The notes: generated from the letters alone by a model not told the origin. DNA of 33,818 nt from CAZHUN01 sp043801115 (GCA_043801115.1 JAZDMJ010000028.1:1-33818), one strand, 5' to 3'. Shown: positions 21,695 to 30,294, numbered from the stretch's first letter. Numbers and translations are program-made.

Positions 21695-21928
21695 CTACTT
21701 CGCGTACTTTCCCAAAGCTTGCTTGGCAGTAAGAAGTTTCCTTTTTCCTGATTGAATATCCCGGTCGATTCTGTCCAATTTTTGGTTAACCAAATCGGCT
21801 TCTTTCATGCGGTCTTTGTCGAAGTTGACAATGGCGAGTCGAATGGCTTCGGACTGGGAATTGGCGTAACCTTCTTCCACCATGGTTTCGACAATCGCTT
21901 TCGTTTTTCCTTTCAAGATGACGTTCAT
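21695..21928 (-). CDS. Ribbon-helix-helix-like antitoxin, second copy
   Basis: The 77-residue protein opens with 'MNVILKGKTKAIVETMVEEGYANSQSEAIRLAIVNFD', a ribbon-helix-helix pattern, and ends in a charged helix that likely wraps the toxin. It would neutralise the RelE-like partner and repress the operon. A TATA box (TTTTTATATG read on plus, about 21964-21973) lies some 35-45 bases before the ATG, as for the first module. Confidence 0.72.
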   Translation of the reverse strand: MNVILKGKTKAIVETMVEEGYANSQSEAIRLAIVNFDKDRMKEADLVNQKLDRIDRDIQSGKRKLLTAKQALGKYAK

Positions 21929-22002
21929 CTTTGAATCACCTAATTGTACGGTAAAACACGGATTTTTTATATGTATCGTTTATGCTTCAAATTGAATCAT
22001 TT

Positions 22003-22077
22003 CGGCCCGGGAGGGATTCGAACCCTCGACCTCCTGCTTAGAAGGCAGGCATTCTATCCAGGCTGAACTACCGGGCC
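22003..22077 (-). tRNA. tRNA-Arg(TCT), no intron
   Basis: On minus, acceptor GGCCCGG pairs with CCGGGCC, discriminator G. The anticodon stem CCTGC/GCAGG encloses CTTCTAA, giving anticodon TCT. The D-arm (GTTCAGCCTGGATAGAA) and T-arm (GAGGG-TTCGAAT-CCCTC) are regular. A TATA-like TTTATTAATG lies about 30 bases upstream, close to the promoter of the divergent HDAC-family gene. Confidence 0.93.
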
Positions 22078-22125
22078 TTGAACCATTTTAAACCCGAAAG
22101 ACATTAATAAACCAAAGTGGCCAAC

Positions 22126-22965
22126 ATGAAGCTCTACTATAACGAACTCTTTTTACAGCACGAGACGGGAAACTGTCCCGAAAACCCTTCCCGCCTGCAA
22201 GCGTTTGCAGGCTTGAAAAACACGCCCGTATTGTACAATGAAAAACTCTTGAATTTGGCCCACGACGCCGAATACATTTCCGCGGTCAAGCTCGCGTGCG
22301 AGAAAAAAGTTTCCCTCTTCCAAGACGTTCCCCTCTCCCTGAAAAGCTTCGAGACTGCAGTATATGCAGCCTCGCTCTCCGTCAAGGCCGCCGAAGACAG
22401 CGCTTTTGCCCTGCTCCGCCCTCCAGGGCACCACGCCTCGTTCTCCTCTTCGCGCGAGTATTGCATTTTCAACAACATTGCCATTGCCACTCTCTCTCAA
22501 GTCCAAAAAGGAAAGCGCGTGTTCGTGTTGGACTTCGACTTGCACCACGGGGATGGAACAGAATCCCTGCTCCGCGGCCGTTCGAACCTTTTTTACGCTT
22601 CCTTGCACCAGCACTCTATTTTTCCCGGAACGGGCATGCAGAGTTCGGACAACATTCTCAACATTCCGCTCGCGTACGGAACGCGCGACACGGTGTACGT
22701 GAACGCGTTGGAAAAAAAAGTCGCCCCCGCGTTGAAAGAATTCCGCCCGGACATTGTCGCGCTCTCCGCGGGATTCGACTGCTATTACAAGGACCAAAAC
22801 GTTTTGGGAGAAGGAATCGGCTTTTCCCTCACCAAGCGCTCGTTCGAAAAAATCCGCGAATTGGTCAAACCGTTTCCGCACTTTGTGGTATTGGAAGGAG
22901 GCTACCGCTCCGACTCCCTGCGCGAGGGCGTTTCCTGTTTTGTCCCTTTTGAAGAATGGGTTTAA
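22126..22965 (+). CDS. Histone-deacetylase-family amidohydrolase
   Basis: The 279-residue protein starts 'MKLYYNELFLQHETGNCPENPSRL', the family opening, and has the catalytic pair 'RPPGHHA' (about residue 103), the zinc site 'DFDLHHGDG' (Asp and His, about 142-150), the second zinc Asp in 'SAGFDCYY' and the final 'LEGGYR'. Prokaryotic members remove acetyl groups from polyamines, small amines or lysine. The substrate here is unknown; polyamine or protein lysine are both possible given the many Lys-rich proteins around. ATG 22126 is preferred; GTG 22117 is in frame. ArgRS starts 25 bases after its stop, so the two may form an operon. Confidence 0.88.
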   Translation: MKLYYNELFLQHETGNCPENPSRLQAFAGLKNTPVLYNEKLLNLAHDAEYISAVKLACEKKVSLFQDVPLSLKSFETAVYAASLSVKAAEDSAFALLRPPGHHASFSSSREYCIFNNIAIATLSQVQKGKRVFVLDFDLHHGDGTESLLRGRSNLFYASLHQHSIFPGTGMQSSDNILNIPLAYGTRDTVYVNALEKKVAPALKEFRPDIVALSAGFDCYYKDQNVLGEGIGFSLTKRSFEKIRELVKPFPHFVVLEGGYRSDSLREGVSCFVPFEEWV

Positions 22966-22990
22966 ATTCTTTCAATCGCTTGAACAATGC

Positions 22991-24691
22991 ATGGACTTCA
23001 AACTCGAACTCGCCAAAGCATTGCACGCGCGCGTGAAGGATTTGACGGTTGAAGAGATTGAACTGCTGATTGAAATTCCGCCCTCGCGCGAGCTCGGAGA
23101 CTATGTGTTTCCCTGCTTCAAACTCGCGGAAATTTTCAAAAAATCCCCCGCGCAAATCGCGCTCGACCTTTCCGCGATGAAACTTCCCTCTGACTTCCGC
23201 TCCGTTCAAGCCAGCGGCCCGTACTTGAACTTTTTCGTACTGCAGGAATCCCTCGCCCAGTCTGCCTTACCCGTTATTTTGAAGCAGAAGGGAAAATATG
23301 GGAAAGGAAGCGAGTTGAAAGGCCAGAAAGTGATGGTTGAATTTTGTTCGCCGAATTCGAACAAGCCCTTGCACGTGGGCCACTTGCGCAACCTCGCATT
23401 GGGAGAAAGTTACTCCCGCTTGCTCGAAACTTTGGGCGCGAAAGTCGTTCGGGCCAATCTGGTCAACGACCGTGGCGTTCACATTTGCAAGAGCATGCTC
23501 GCGTGCCAAAAATGGTTCAAGGGAAGAATGCCCAAAAATGCGAAAGGAGACCACGTGGTGGGAGACTATTACGTCGAGTTTTCCAAGCGCGCGGCCGAAA
23601 ACCCCGAACTCGAAGCGGAAGCTCAAAAAATGCTCCAAGAGTGGGAAAAGGGAAACCCGAAAGTGCGCAAGCTGTGGAAAGAATTGTGCGATTCATGCCT
23701 GAAAGGGTTCAAGCAAACCTTCAAAGAATTGGAGATTGAATTCGACAAATACTATTTCGAGAGCGACTATTACAAGAAGGGAAAAGAAATCGTCCAAGAA
23801 GGATTTAGAAAGGGGTTGTTCAAAAAGCTGGAAGATGGGGCGATTGCGGCCGAACTCGAAGCGCACGGCCTTCCCGACAAAGTGCTCATCCGCGCGGACG
23901 GAACTTCCATTTACATGACGCAAGACTTGTACTTGGCCGTTCAAAAATTCAAAGACTTCAAACTGGACGAAAGCGCGTATGTAGTAGGAAGCGAACAGAT
24001 TTTGCACTTCAAGCAATTGTTCAAAATCCTCGAACTGTTGGGTTACAAGTGGGCTTCGAAACTGTTCCACTTGTCCTACGGAATGGTATTCCTTCCCGAA
24101 GGCCGCATGAAGAGCCGCGAGGGAACGGTTGTAGACGCGGACGACTTGTTGAAAGAAGTGCGCTCGCTCGCGCGCGAAGAACTCGTCAAACGCTATTCTT
24201 CCCTTTCTTCCAAAGAATTGGAGCGGAGAGAGCGCGCCATTGCGCTGGGCGCGCTCAACTTTTTCCTGCTCCGCGTGGACGCCAAACAAGACATGACATT
24301 CAATCCGAAAGAAAGCATTTCTTTTGAAGGAGAAACCGGCCCCTACTTGCAGTACTCGTACGCGCGCGCCAAGAGCATTTTGCGCAAGTCCAAGGGAAAG
24401 GGAAAGCCGAAGTGGGAAGCGCTCCAGCACGAAAAAGAACAAGCCCTTCTCGCTTTGCTTGCAACTTATCCCCAAATTTTGCTCGACTGCCGCAAATCGC
24501 TTTCGCTGCACAAATTGTGCAATTTCCTGCTTGAACTCGCCAGCGCGTTCAACTCTTTCTACCACGAAGTGCCCGTCTTGAAGGCGTCAACGGAACAGCG
24601 CGCGGCCCGCCTTGCTTTGGTTCAAGCCACTGCACAAGTATTGGAAAACGGCTTGACGGTATTGCACGTTCCCGTTTTGGAGCAGATGTAG
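22991..24691 (+). CDS. argS: Arginine--tRNA ligase
   Basis: The 566-residue protein has the Add-1-type N-terminal domain (from 'MDFKLELAKAL'), the class I HIGH motif as HVGH in 'NKPLHVGHLRNLALGESYS' (about residues 119-130), the KMSKS-like 'GRMKSREGTVVDADDLL' (about 370) and the ArgRS DALR anticodon-binding domain at the end ('PILLDCRKSLSLHKLCNFLLELASAFNSFYHEVPVL'). Length is typical. The frame is open upstream, but the ATG at 22991 aligns with family starts. It charges tRNA-Arg, one gene for which lies at 22003-22077. The membrane protein gene begins 1 base after its stop. Confidence 0.95.
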   Translation: MDFKLELAKALHARVKDLTVEEIELLIEIPPSRELGDYVFPCFKLAEIFKKSPAQIALDLSAMKLPSDFRSVQASGPYLNFFVLQESLAQSALPVILKQKGKYGKGSELKGQKVMVEFCSPNSNKPLHVGHLRNLALGESYSRLLETLGAKVVRANLVNDRGVHICKSMLACQKWFKGRMPKNAKGDHVVGDYYVEFSKRAAENPELEAEAQKMLQEWEKGNPKVRKLWKELCDSCLKGFKQTFKELEIEFDKYYFESDYYKKGKEIVQEGFRKGLFKKLEDGAIAAELEAHGLPDKVLIRADGTSIYMTQDLYLAVQKFKDFKLDESAYVVGSEQILHFKQLFKILELLGYKWASKLFHLSYGMVFLPEGRMKSREGTVVDADDLLKEVRSLAREELVKRYSSLSSKELERRERAIALGALNFFLLRVDAKQDMTFNPKESISFEGETGPYLQYSYARAKSILRKSKGKGKPKWEALQHEKEQALLALLATYPQILLDCRKSLSLHKLCNFLLELASAFNSFYHEVPVLKASTEQRAARLALVQATAQVLENGLTVLHVPVLEQM

Positions 24692-24692
24692 C

Positions 24693-25097
24693 ATGTCCTA
24701 TTTGTCGGCCAAAATCGGAATCGTTTTCGACATTTTTGTTTTAATTTGGGCGATATTGACTGCTTTTTGGCAGGCTTCTGAAATCGCTTTCGCGTTTTTA
24801 ATTCTTGGTTTCCTCTTAATCGGCGTAATCCGTTTGCTGAAGTTCGACCTGGATCAGAGCAGAGCAGTTTTTCTTTGGGGGACTTGGATGGTTCGAATAT
24901 TGTTTTTGTTTGGAATCGTTTTGCTTTCGTATTTAGTCTTGAGCGGGAAGTCTTTTGGTTCCACGTACAATGAATTGTCGACGTTGGGTCCGAACGGCGT
25001 TTTTGTCGGCATTCAGATTTTTGCCCTGATTTTCCTTCCCAACAAACTGTTTTTGGATTTTGCCAAAATGGTCCTCTTGCGCCGCGCCGCGTCTTAA
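24693..25097 (+). CDS. Four-helix membrane protein of unknown function
   Basis: The 134-residue product has about four hydrophobic helices (roughly residues 8-27, 31-50, 62-86 and 100-115) with short loops and a basic end ('KMVLLRRAAS'). No conserved motif is recognised. The ATG overlaps the end of argS within a GTAGCATG junction, so it is translated from the same mRNA. The RSH gene promoter (CTTAAATAC, 25093-25101) overlaps its end. Confidence 0.65.
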   Translation: MSYLSAKIGIVFDIFVLIWAILTAFWQASEIAFAFLILGFLLIGVIRLLKFDLDQSRAVFLWGTWMVRILFLFGIVLLSYLVLSGKSFGSTYNELSTLGPNGVFVGIQIFALIFLPNKLFLDFAKMVLLRRAAS

Positions 25098-25122
25098 ATA
25101 CTCTTTCGCGCACAAAATCCGC

Positions 25123-26784
25123 ATGACTCGCTTTGCAAAAGAGTGGAAGCAGCTTTCTCGCGCGATTTCCTACTTGTCCAAAGCGGACCGCGTCCGAGTA
25201 AAAAAGGCGTTCGAATTTTCAGTAGAAATGCACGGGAGCGCGAAGCGCTATTCGGGCGAACCCTATTTCGTGCACCCGTTCAAAGCAGCGCTGTACTTGG
25301 CCAGTCTGCGATTAGATGCTTCCACTTTGTGCGCCGAATTATTGCACGACGTTTTGGAAGATTCCGATGTCAGCGCGCGAGAGCTCCGAAAGCGTTTTGG
25401 AAAAGAAGTCGCGGAGTTGGTCGAAGGGGTTACGAAGTTGAGAGGAGTTCGAAAGCGCAAATCCGAAACTTCCCTCTCCCAGTTGCGCAATTTGTTCTTG
25501 TATGGAGTAAGGGACAAGCGCGTGTTGCTGGTCAAAATGGCCGACAAACTGCACAACATGCAAACCCTGCGCTCTCTTCCTCCGAAAAGGCGTCACCGCA
25601 TTGCGCTGGATTGTTTGCAATTTTACGCCCCCTTGGCCGAAAAGCTGGGCATGCAGGAAATCGGCTACTGCTTTGAAGACCTTTCGTTGCAGGCCCTCAA
25701 CGAGAAAAACTATTCCAAGATGAAAAAGCAAATCGATTCCTTGCGCCGTTCGAAAGAAATCGAAATTTCGAAAATGATTTCCGTGCTCCGCCGCAAATTT
25801 CCCTCCGCAAAATTCCGCGCCGTTCCTTCGAGCGTGTATATTTTGAGCGAAAAGAGCAAGCGCTCGCGCAAACCCTTGGAATCCCTATACGACGCTTCCG
25901 TATTGTATGTTTTTCCCAAAACCGAAAGCGACTGCTACAAATTTTTGGGCGCATTGCACGCGCTCTATCCCCCGCTCCCCCAAAAATTCAAGGACTTTAT
26001 TGCCCTCCCGAAAAACGCTTCCTATCAGGCGCTCCACTCTACTGTAATCGGCCCGAAGGGAAAGCCCGTCAAAGTTCGCATTCAAACCCTCCAAATGTTC
26101 GAAATTTCTCGCGAGGGAATCGCGTACTGTTTTTCGCACAAAAACGCAAAATCGCGCGAATTGCTGAAGCACTTTTCCTCTTTTTTGCAAACTCTTGCGC
26201 GGGTGGAAGACAAGGACTCACGCGCTTTCGTTTCCGATTTGGAAAAACAGTTCGCCGAAAACATTGCCGTGTTTTCCAAGTCGGGAGAATTGTTCGAACT
26301 CCCGCAAGGCAGCACGGTTTTGGACTTTGCCTTTCTAATGTCCCGCGATTTGGGCTTGAAATGCGAGAGCGCTTTGGTGAACGGAAAGAGCGCCCCACTC
26401 TGGCAAGAGCTTGAAAGCGGGGACCGAATTGTAATCCGACGTTCTTTTGCCCCGTGCGTGGAGGGAAACTGGGCCGGTTTTGTGAAAACCGAGCGCGCAC
26501 GCGAATTTTTGCAACGCTATTGCTCTGTCCATCGCGCAAAAGTCAAACACTTTGAACCCGTTTTTTTGGAAGTTCGAGCGCGTGACAGGGTGGGCCTTTT
26601 CGCCCAAACTTCGCAGACCATTTCCTCGCTCGGCGTCAACATTCTGGAAGCCGAAGCGGGCGGAAAAGGTTCCAACGCCTTTATTCTATTCTCGCTGGAC
26701 GCTCCGCCCCTCTTGCTGCCCCGAATTGTGAAAGAGTTGAAAAAAGTGGAAGGCGTGCGCGCTGTCTCCGTGCGCCCGCGCTGA
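25123..26784 (+). CDS. rsh: Long RelA/SpoT homologue with intact hydrolase and eroded synthetase
   Basis: The 553-residue protein has the full RSH order. The HD hydrolase domain (about 20-180) keeps 'YFVHPFKAALYL', 'CAELLHDVLEDS', 'VAELVEGVTKL' and 'VLLVKMADKLHNMQTL', all metal and catalytic residues of (p)ppGpp hydrolase. The synthetase region (about 200-360) aligns, but the R.K pair before YS is Val and Ser ('AVPSSVYILSEK'), the Arg after 'LYD' is changed, and the catalytic Glu of VE.QIRT is Lys ('VKVRIQT'). TGS ('ELPQGSTVLDFAF') and ACT domains close the chain. So it probably degrades rather than makes alarmone. RSH genes are rare in archaea. Leaderless start after TATA 25093-25101. Confidence 0.9.
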   Translation: MTRFAKEWKQLSRAISYLSKADRVRVKKAFEFSVEMHGSAKRYSGEPYFVHPFKAALYLASLRLDASTLCAELLHDVLEDSDVSARELRKRFGKEVAELVEGVTKLRGVRKRKSETSLSQLRNLFLYGVRDKRVLLVKMADKLHNMQTLRSLPPKRRHRIALDCLQFYAPLAEKLGMQEIGYCFEDLSLQALNEKNYSKMKKQIDSLRRSKEIEISKMISVLRRKFPSAKFRAVPSSVYILSEKSKRSRKPLESLYDASVLYVFPKTESDCYKFLGALHALYPPLPQKFKDFIALPKNASYQALHSTVIGPKGKPVKVRIQTLQMFEISREGIAYCFSHKNAKSRELLKHFSSFLQTLARVEDKDSRAFVSDLEKQFAENIAVFSKSGELFELPQGSTVLDFAFLMSRDLGLKCESALVNGKSAPLWQELESGDRIVIRRSFAPCVEGNWAGFVKTERAREFLQRYCSVHRAKVKHFEPVFLEVRARDRVGLFAQTSQTISSLGVNILEAEAGGKGSNAFILFSLDAPPLLLPRIVKELKKVEGVRAVSVRPR

Positions 26785-26788
26785 AACG

Positions 26789-26798
26789 CATTTAAACC
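26789..26798 (+). promoter_or_regulatory. TATA box of serS
   Basis: CATTTAAACC lies 22-31 bases before the ATG at 26820, giving a leaderless mRNA. Confidence 0.55.
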
Positions 26799-26819
26799 CT
26801 TTTCCCCTCTTTTCCAGCT

Positions 26820-28202
26820 ATGCTGGACATTTCCCTCGTGCGCGCTTCTTCCGACAAAGCGCGCGCGAATTTGGCCAAACGGCAGGACGACGAAGTGCTG
26901 AAAAACTTCGACTTGTTCGTGGAACAGGACAAGGAATGGCGTTCGAAATTGCAAGAACTGGAAAAGCAAAAAGCAGCGCGAAACGTTTTGACGCAGCAAA
27001 TCAACGAGGCCAAACAGCAAAAAAAGGAATTCGACTCTTTGATTTTGCAAGCGCGCGAACTCGGAGCGCAGATTCAGCAGAACGAAAAGCGCGTTTCAGA
27101 GCTCCGCCTCTCTTTGGACCAGCTCGCCCAGCGCATGCCCAACTTGTTGCACGACTCAGTCCCTTTCGGAAAGAGCGATGTGGACAACAAAGTCGTCCGC
27201 AAGTGGGGCAAAGAGTTCAAGCCCAAGTTCGAATTGCAGCACCACGGCGCCCTCGCCGTCAAACTGGGAATTGCCGATTTTGAAGGTGCAGTCAAAATCT
27301 CCGGAGAAGGGTTTTACATTTTGAAAGGTCCCCTTGCGCTGTTGAACAATGCCCTCCAACAGCTCGCAATTGAAATGCTCGTCAAAAAGGGCTTCCAACT
27401 CGTGAATCCCCCCTTGATGGTCCGCCACAAGGCCATGGATGTGGTAACCTCATTGGACGCGTTTGAAGACATGCTGTACAAAGTGCAGGATCACGACTTG
27501 TACTTGATTGCCACTTCCGAGCACCCCATCGGCTCCATGCTTTCAGGACAGGTTTTCAACGCGGAACAGCTCCCGCTCAAATTTGCGGGCATTTCCCCCT
27601 GCTTTCGAAAAGAAGTGGGAAAGCACGGCTTGGACGAAAGAGGCCTTTTTAGAGTGCACCAGTTCGACAAAGTGGAACAATTCGTTTATTGCACTCCGGA
27701 GCAGAGTTGGAAACTGCACGAAGAACTGATTGCAAACGCGGAACAGTTCATGAAAGCGCTCAAAATCCCTTATAGAATCGTGAATGTTTGCACGGGCGAC
27801 ATCGGCATTGTCGCCGCGAAAAAGTACGACGTGGAAGGCTGGAGTCCGAGAGAGCAAAAATACATCGAACTCTGTTCCGCCTCAAATTGCACCACTTGGC
27901 AGAGCATCCGCGCGAACGTCAAATTCCGAAAAGGAGAAGACAAGCAGTACGTTCACACTCTCAATGCGACAATGGTCGCCACTCCGCGCGTTCTCCGGTT
28001 GATTTTGGAAAACTTCCAGCAAAAGGACGGTTCCGTGAAAATTCCCGCCGCATTGCACAAGTACATGCACGGCGTGAAAACATTGGAATTGCCCAAACCG
28101 AAAGCGGGAAAGCCAAAAGAGAAACCAAAAGCGAAGTTCAAACCGAAAACAAAAGCCAAAGTGAAAGCCAAATCCGCCCAAAATTCCAAGAAAAAGCGCT
28201 GA
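26820..28202 (+). CDS. serS: Serine--tRNA ligase with a Lys-rich C-terminal tail
   Basis: The 460-residue protein begins 'MLDISLVRASSDKARANL' and has the long coiled-coil arm (about 30-105) that grips the tRNA-Ser variable arm. Class II motif 2 is 'PLKFAGISPCFRKEVG' with 'RGLFRVHQFDKVEQF', and motif 3 is 'NATMVATPRVLRLILENFQ'. 'IATSEHPIGSML' is the TxE serine site. This is the common bacterial/eukaryotic SerRS type, not the rare methanogen type. The last 40 or so residues are a Pro/Lys/Ala repeat absent from standard SerRS and may aid tRNA binding. Its substrates include the three intron-bearing tRNA-Ser in this window. Confidence 0.95.
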   Translation: MLDISLVRASSDKARANLAKRQDDEVLKNFDLFVEQDKEWRSKLQELEKQKAARNVLTQQINEAKQQKKEFDSLILQARELGAQIQQNEKRVSELRLSLDQLAQRMPNLLHDSVPFGKSDVDNKVVRKWGKEFKPKFELQHHGALAVKLGIADFEGAVKISGEGFYILKGPLALLNNALQQLAIEMLVKKGFQLVNPPLMVRHKAMDVVTSLDAFEDMLYKVQDHDLYLIATSEHPIGSMLSGQVFNAEQLPLKFAGISPCFRKEVGKHGLDERGLFRVHQFDKVEQFVYCTPEQSWKLHEELIANAEQFMKALKIPYRIVNVCTGDIGIVAAKKYDVEGWSPREQKYIELCSASNCTTWQSIRANVKFRKGEDKQYVHTLNATMVATPRVLRLILENFQQKDGSVKIPAALHKYMHGVKTLELPKPKAGKPKEKPKAKFKPKTKAKVKAKSAQNSKKKR

Positions 28203-28205
28203 TTT

Positions 28206-28646
28206 TTAGGAAAACCGAATCCATCCGGCAAACAACAACAATGTAACAATCGCGCTCGCTCCGGCAACTCCAAATCCGATTATTCCCATTTGCCAGTTTT
28301 TGGGCGAAAGGTGCAATTGCAGTCTTCCCCTTACCGTGAACAAGTCCAGCAATACGTGCAGTCCCCACGCGAGCAAAATCAATTCCGTAACCAAGTTGGG
28401 AAAGGAAAGAAATACGATTCTTGGCAGTAAAATGGAGTGGAACAGGGGATTCCGATGCCAGAAGAGCAAGTCGATGTCGGGAGAAATTCCGAACTTTTTC
28501 CAACTCGCATTCAATGTTCCCCCGCCGAACAATATGGCAATCGCAATCGCCGCAATTGCGTTGAACGGATTCAGCGCGTGTTGCAAGTGCAAAAAGGCGA
28601 GCAGGAATAGTACGGCACAAACGCGGTGCGCGAGGGTATTGGGCAT
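28206..28646 (-). CDS. YdjM-like membrane-bound metal-dependent hydrolase
   Basis: The 146-residue protein has four membrane helices and the motif 'GISPDIDLLFWHRNPLFHSILLP', matching the PD.D....HR...HS pattern of the YdjM/DUF457 family with metal-binding Asp and His residues. A second His in 'WGLHVLLDLF' fits the H..LD ending of the family. The reaction is unknown. It converges with serS with 3 bases between the stop codons and shares a promoter region (28651-28679) with the CAP-domain gene. Confidence 0.78.
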   Translation of the reverse strand: MPNTLAHRVCAVLFLLAFLHLQHALNPFNAIAAIAIAILFGGGTLNASWKKFGISPDIDLLFWHRNPLFHSILLPRIVFLSFPNLVTELILLAWGLHVLLDLFTVRGRLQLHLSPKNWQMGIIGFGVAGASAIVTLLLFAGWIRFS

Positions 28647-28697
28647 TGGAGTTTTAAAAGCCCAAACGCAATTAAACCCCTTTCGCTTTCTACTCTC

Positions 28698-29312
28698 ATG
28701 GTCCAGCTTTCCGTCGTCCGCTTCGTATACTTGTCCATTTTTTTGGTCGTTGTCGCCGCGGTGGTTTTCTTTTCCCCGTTGGGAGACGCCATCAACTGGC
28801 GTTCGACGTTGTTGGGAACGCCTTCTCCGATAGGTTTGGCCTCTCGCGACGCCCGCCCTTCAGACCCGTTGGAAGCGCAAGCGTTTGACGCGTTGAATGT
28901 TTTGCGGAAAGACGCCAATCTTTCTCTCTTGCTGTGGAACGAAGACTTGGCCAAAATTGCCCGCGAGCGCGCCGTCAAACGCTCGAAACTTCTTTCCGAA
29001 AGCTTGGACGATGCGGGAATTTTGTACTACAACCTTTCAGGCGAAAACGTGCAATCGTTTTCCGCTTCAAATTTTTCCCAATCCCTTTCCGTTTCGCTTT
29101 CTTCCGAAAACCGCGACCGCTTGTTGCGCCCCGAACTGGACGAGAGCGGTTTGGGAATATTCCAGCAAGGGGACGGCACGCTCGTCCTCGCGCAAGTATT
29201 CATTCACAGAGTGTATTGCGGTTTTTTGGAAGCGCCCTGCTGTCAAACCGGCCCCTTCCAGTACTCGTGCTATTCGAATTTGCAGTGCAAGAAGGGCTCG
29301 TGCGTGCAATAG
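28698..29312 (+). CDS. Membrane-anchored CAP/SCP-domain protein
   Basis: The ATG at 28698 lies about 20-30 bases after the TATA-like GCAATTAAACCC (28668-28679). The 204-residue product has an N-terminal membrane anchor (residues 5-25, 'VRFVYLSIFLVVVAAVVFF'), then a CAP-like start ('AFDALNVLRKDANLSLLLWNEDLAKIARERA') typical of PR-1/SCP proteins, and a Cys-rich C-terminus with seven cysteines ('VYCGFLEAPCCQTG..YSCYSNLQCKKGSC'). CAP domains act outside cells as lipid-binding or protease-like modules. The C-terminal cysteines suggest disulfides and export. The CAP core is short, so the call is moderate. Confidence 0.65.
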   Translation: MVQLSVVRFVYLSIFLVVVAAVVFFSPLGDAINWRSTLLGTPSPIGLASRDARPSDPLEAQAFDALNVLRKDANLSLLLWNEDLAKIARERAVKRSKLLSESLDDAGILYYNLSGENVQSFSASNFSQSLSVSLSSENRDRLLRPELDESGLGIFQQGDGTLVLAQVFIHRVYCGFLEAPCCQTGPFQYSCYSNLQCKKGSCVQ

Positions 29313-29342
29313 TTTTTAATTTGCAAACGCTTTCCATATTGC

Positions 29343-29750
29343 ATGGCTTCTCTCGAGTTCGACCTTTCTTCGATTCACTTTGACTCGCCTTCTGCAGAGT
29401 GGGATTTGGGAAAGTTGAACGGGGAAACGCAGAAAGCGCGCGCCGTGCTGCAGATTTTGGAAGGATTGTGCAAGTCTGAAAAGCTTTCTTTGGGACAGGC
29501 GGGAAAATGGGAGCACGTGAAAAACGAGGCCTATGCGTGTTTGCTCGAGTACGAAAAACAGCGTTTGAACGTGCACTTTAAAGAGTTGGGAAAAACTCCC
29601 GAACAGGCGAGGGCCGAACTGTCCAAACTCTTGCAATCTCACGCCAACTTGAAAAACAAAGTGGACGCGGGCTTTCGAAAAACATTCGAAAGCGCCCACT
29701 TTCCGAGAACGAGAAAAAATGTTCCCAAAAAGCGGCTCCCACGCCACTGA
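29343..29750 (+). CDS. Helical protein of unknown function
   Basis: The 135-residue product is mostly helical and charged ('WDLGKLNGETQKARAVLQILEGLCKSEK' and 'YEKQRLNVHFKELGKTPEQARAELSKLLQSHANLKNKVDAGFRKTF') with a basic tail (RTRKNVPKKRLPRH). A TATA-like GTTTTTAATTTG (29312-29322) precedes it. I do not recognise the family; a structural or RNA-binding role is possible. Confidence 0.6.
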   Translation: MASLEFDLSSIHFDSPSAEWDLGKLNGETQKARAVLQILEGLCKSEKLSLGQAGKWEHVKNEAYACLLEYEKQRLNVHFKELGKTPEQARAELSKLLQSHANLKNKVDAGFRKTFESAHFPRTRKNVPKKRLPRH

Positions 29751-29762
29751 CTTTTTCACTTT

Positions 29763-30095
29763 CTACGCTTTGGGCCGAATGCGCTCGAGCACTTTTTCGT
29801 GCCTTTTTTTCGTCCGCTCGTACTTTTCCAGTTTTTGGATAGTAATGAGTTCAATTCGCTTGTACTTTTTCGGATACACCGCCTTGTATTGTCTGTAGGC
29901 CAGAATCTCCGCCTTCTCTAGCGCCTTCCAATCTTCCAAAATTCCTTGGGGCAGTACCATGGCCAGGTTTTTTTTCAAAAACGCTTTGAATTCGGGCTGT
30001 TTGTTGACAGTGCGCGAATGATAATCATTGTACAATTTTTTTATGCGCCAATCGCTGACTCCTTTCAGCGTTCGATACCAGAACGGTTCGCCCAT
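29763..30095 (-). CDS. Basic helical protein of unknown function
   Basis: ATG 30095 is chosen over an upstream TTG at 30101 because the TATA box at 30118-30126 predicts a start at about 30095. The 110-residue product ('MGEPFWYRTLKGVSDWRIKKLYNDYHSRTV') is helical, Lys/Arg/Tyr-rich and ends in a coiled-coil-like 'KLEKYERTKKRHEKVLERIRP'. No family is recognised. It converges with the helical protein gene at 29343-29750. Confidence 0.6.
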   Translation of the reverse strand: MGEPFWYRTLKGVSDWRIKKLYNDYHSRTVNKQPEFKAFLKKNLAMVLPQGILEDWKALEKAEILAYRQYKAVYPKKYKRIELITIQKLEKYERTKKRHEKVLERIRPKA

Positions 30096-30141
30096 TTTCA
30101 ATTCTACACGTTCGAGGCATAAATAGGTTTGCGGCCTGGTT

Positions 30142-30294
30142 CTAGCGCTTTTTGAACAATTTGATGAGTTTGAGCACTTTCGACTTTTTGCTCTTTTTGC
30201 TCGGCCTTCGCGAGTGCTTTTTTTCGCCCTTTTTGGACTTTTTGGAGGGTTTGGCCTTTTTGGCCGGCCTTTTTGCTGCCTTTTTTTTCGCCAT
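30142..30294 (-). CDS. 50-residue Lys-rich basic protein
   Basis: The ATG at 30294 opens a frame encoding 'MAKKKAAKRPAKKAKPSKKS' and ending 'KVLKLIKLFKKR'. About half the residues are Lys or Arg, with an amphipathic hydrophobic end, like histone-H1-tail or small nucleoid proteins. The competing longer frame in the same region (30104-30355) is a shifted reading of the same Lys codons with no clear start. Upstream lies the structured RNA candidate. DNA or RNA binding is inferred from charge. Confidence 0.6.
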   Translation of the reverse strand: MAKKKAAKRPAKKAKPSKKSKKGEKKHSRRPSKKSKKSKVLKLIKLFKKR

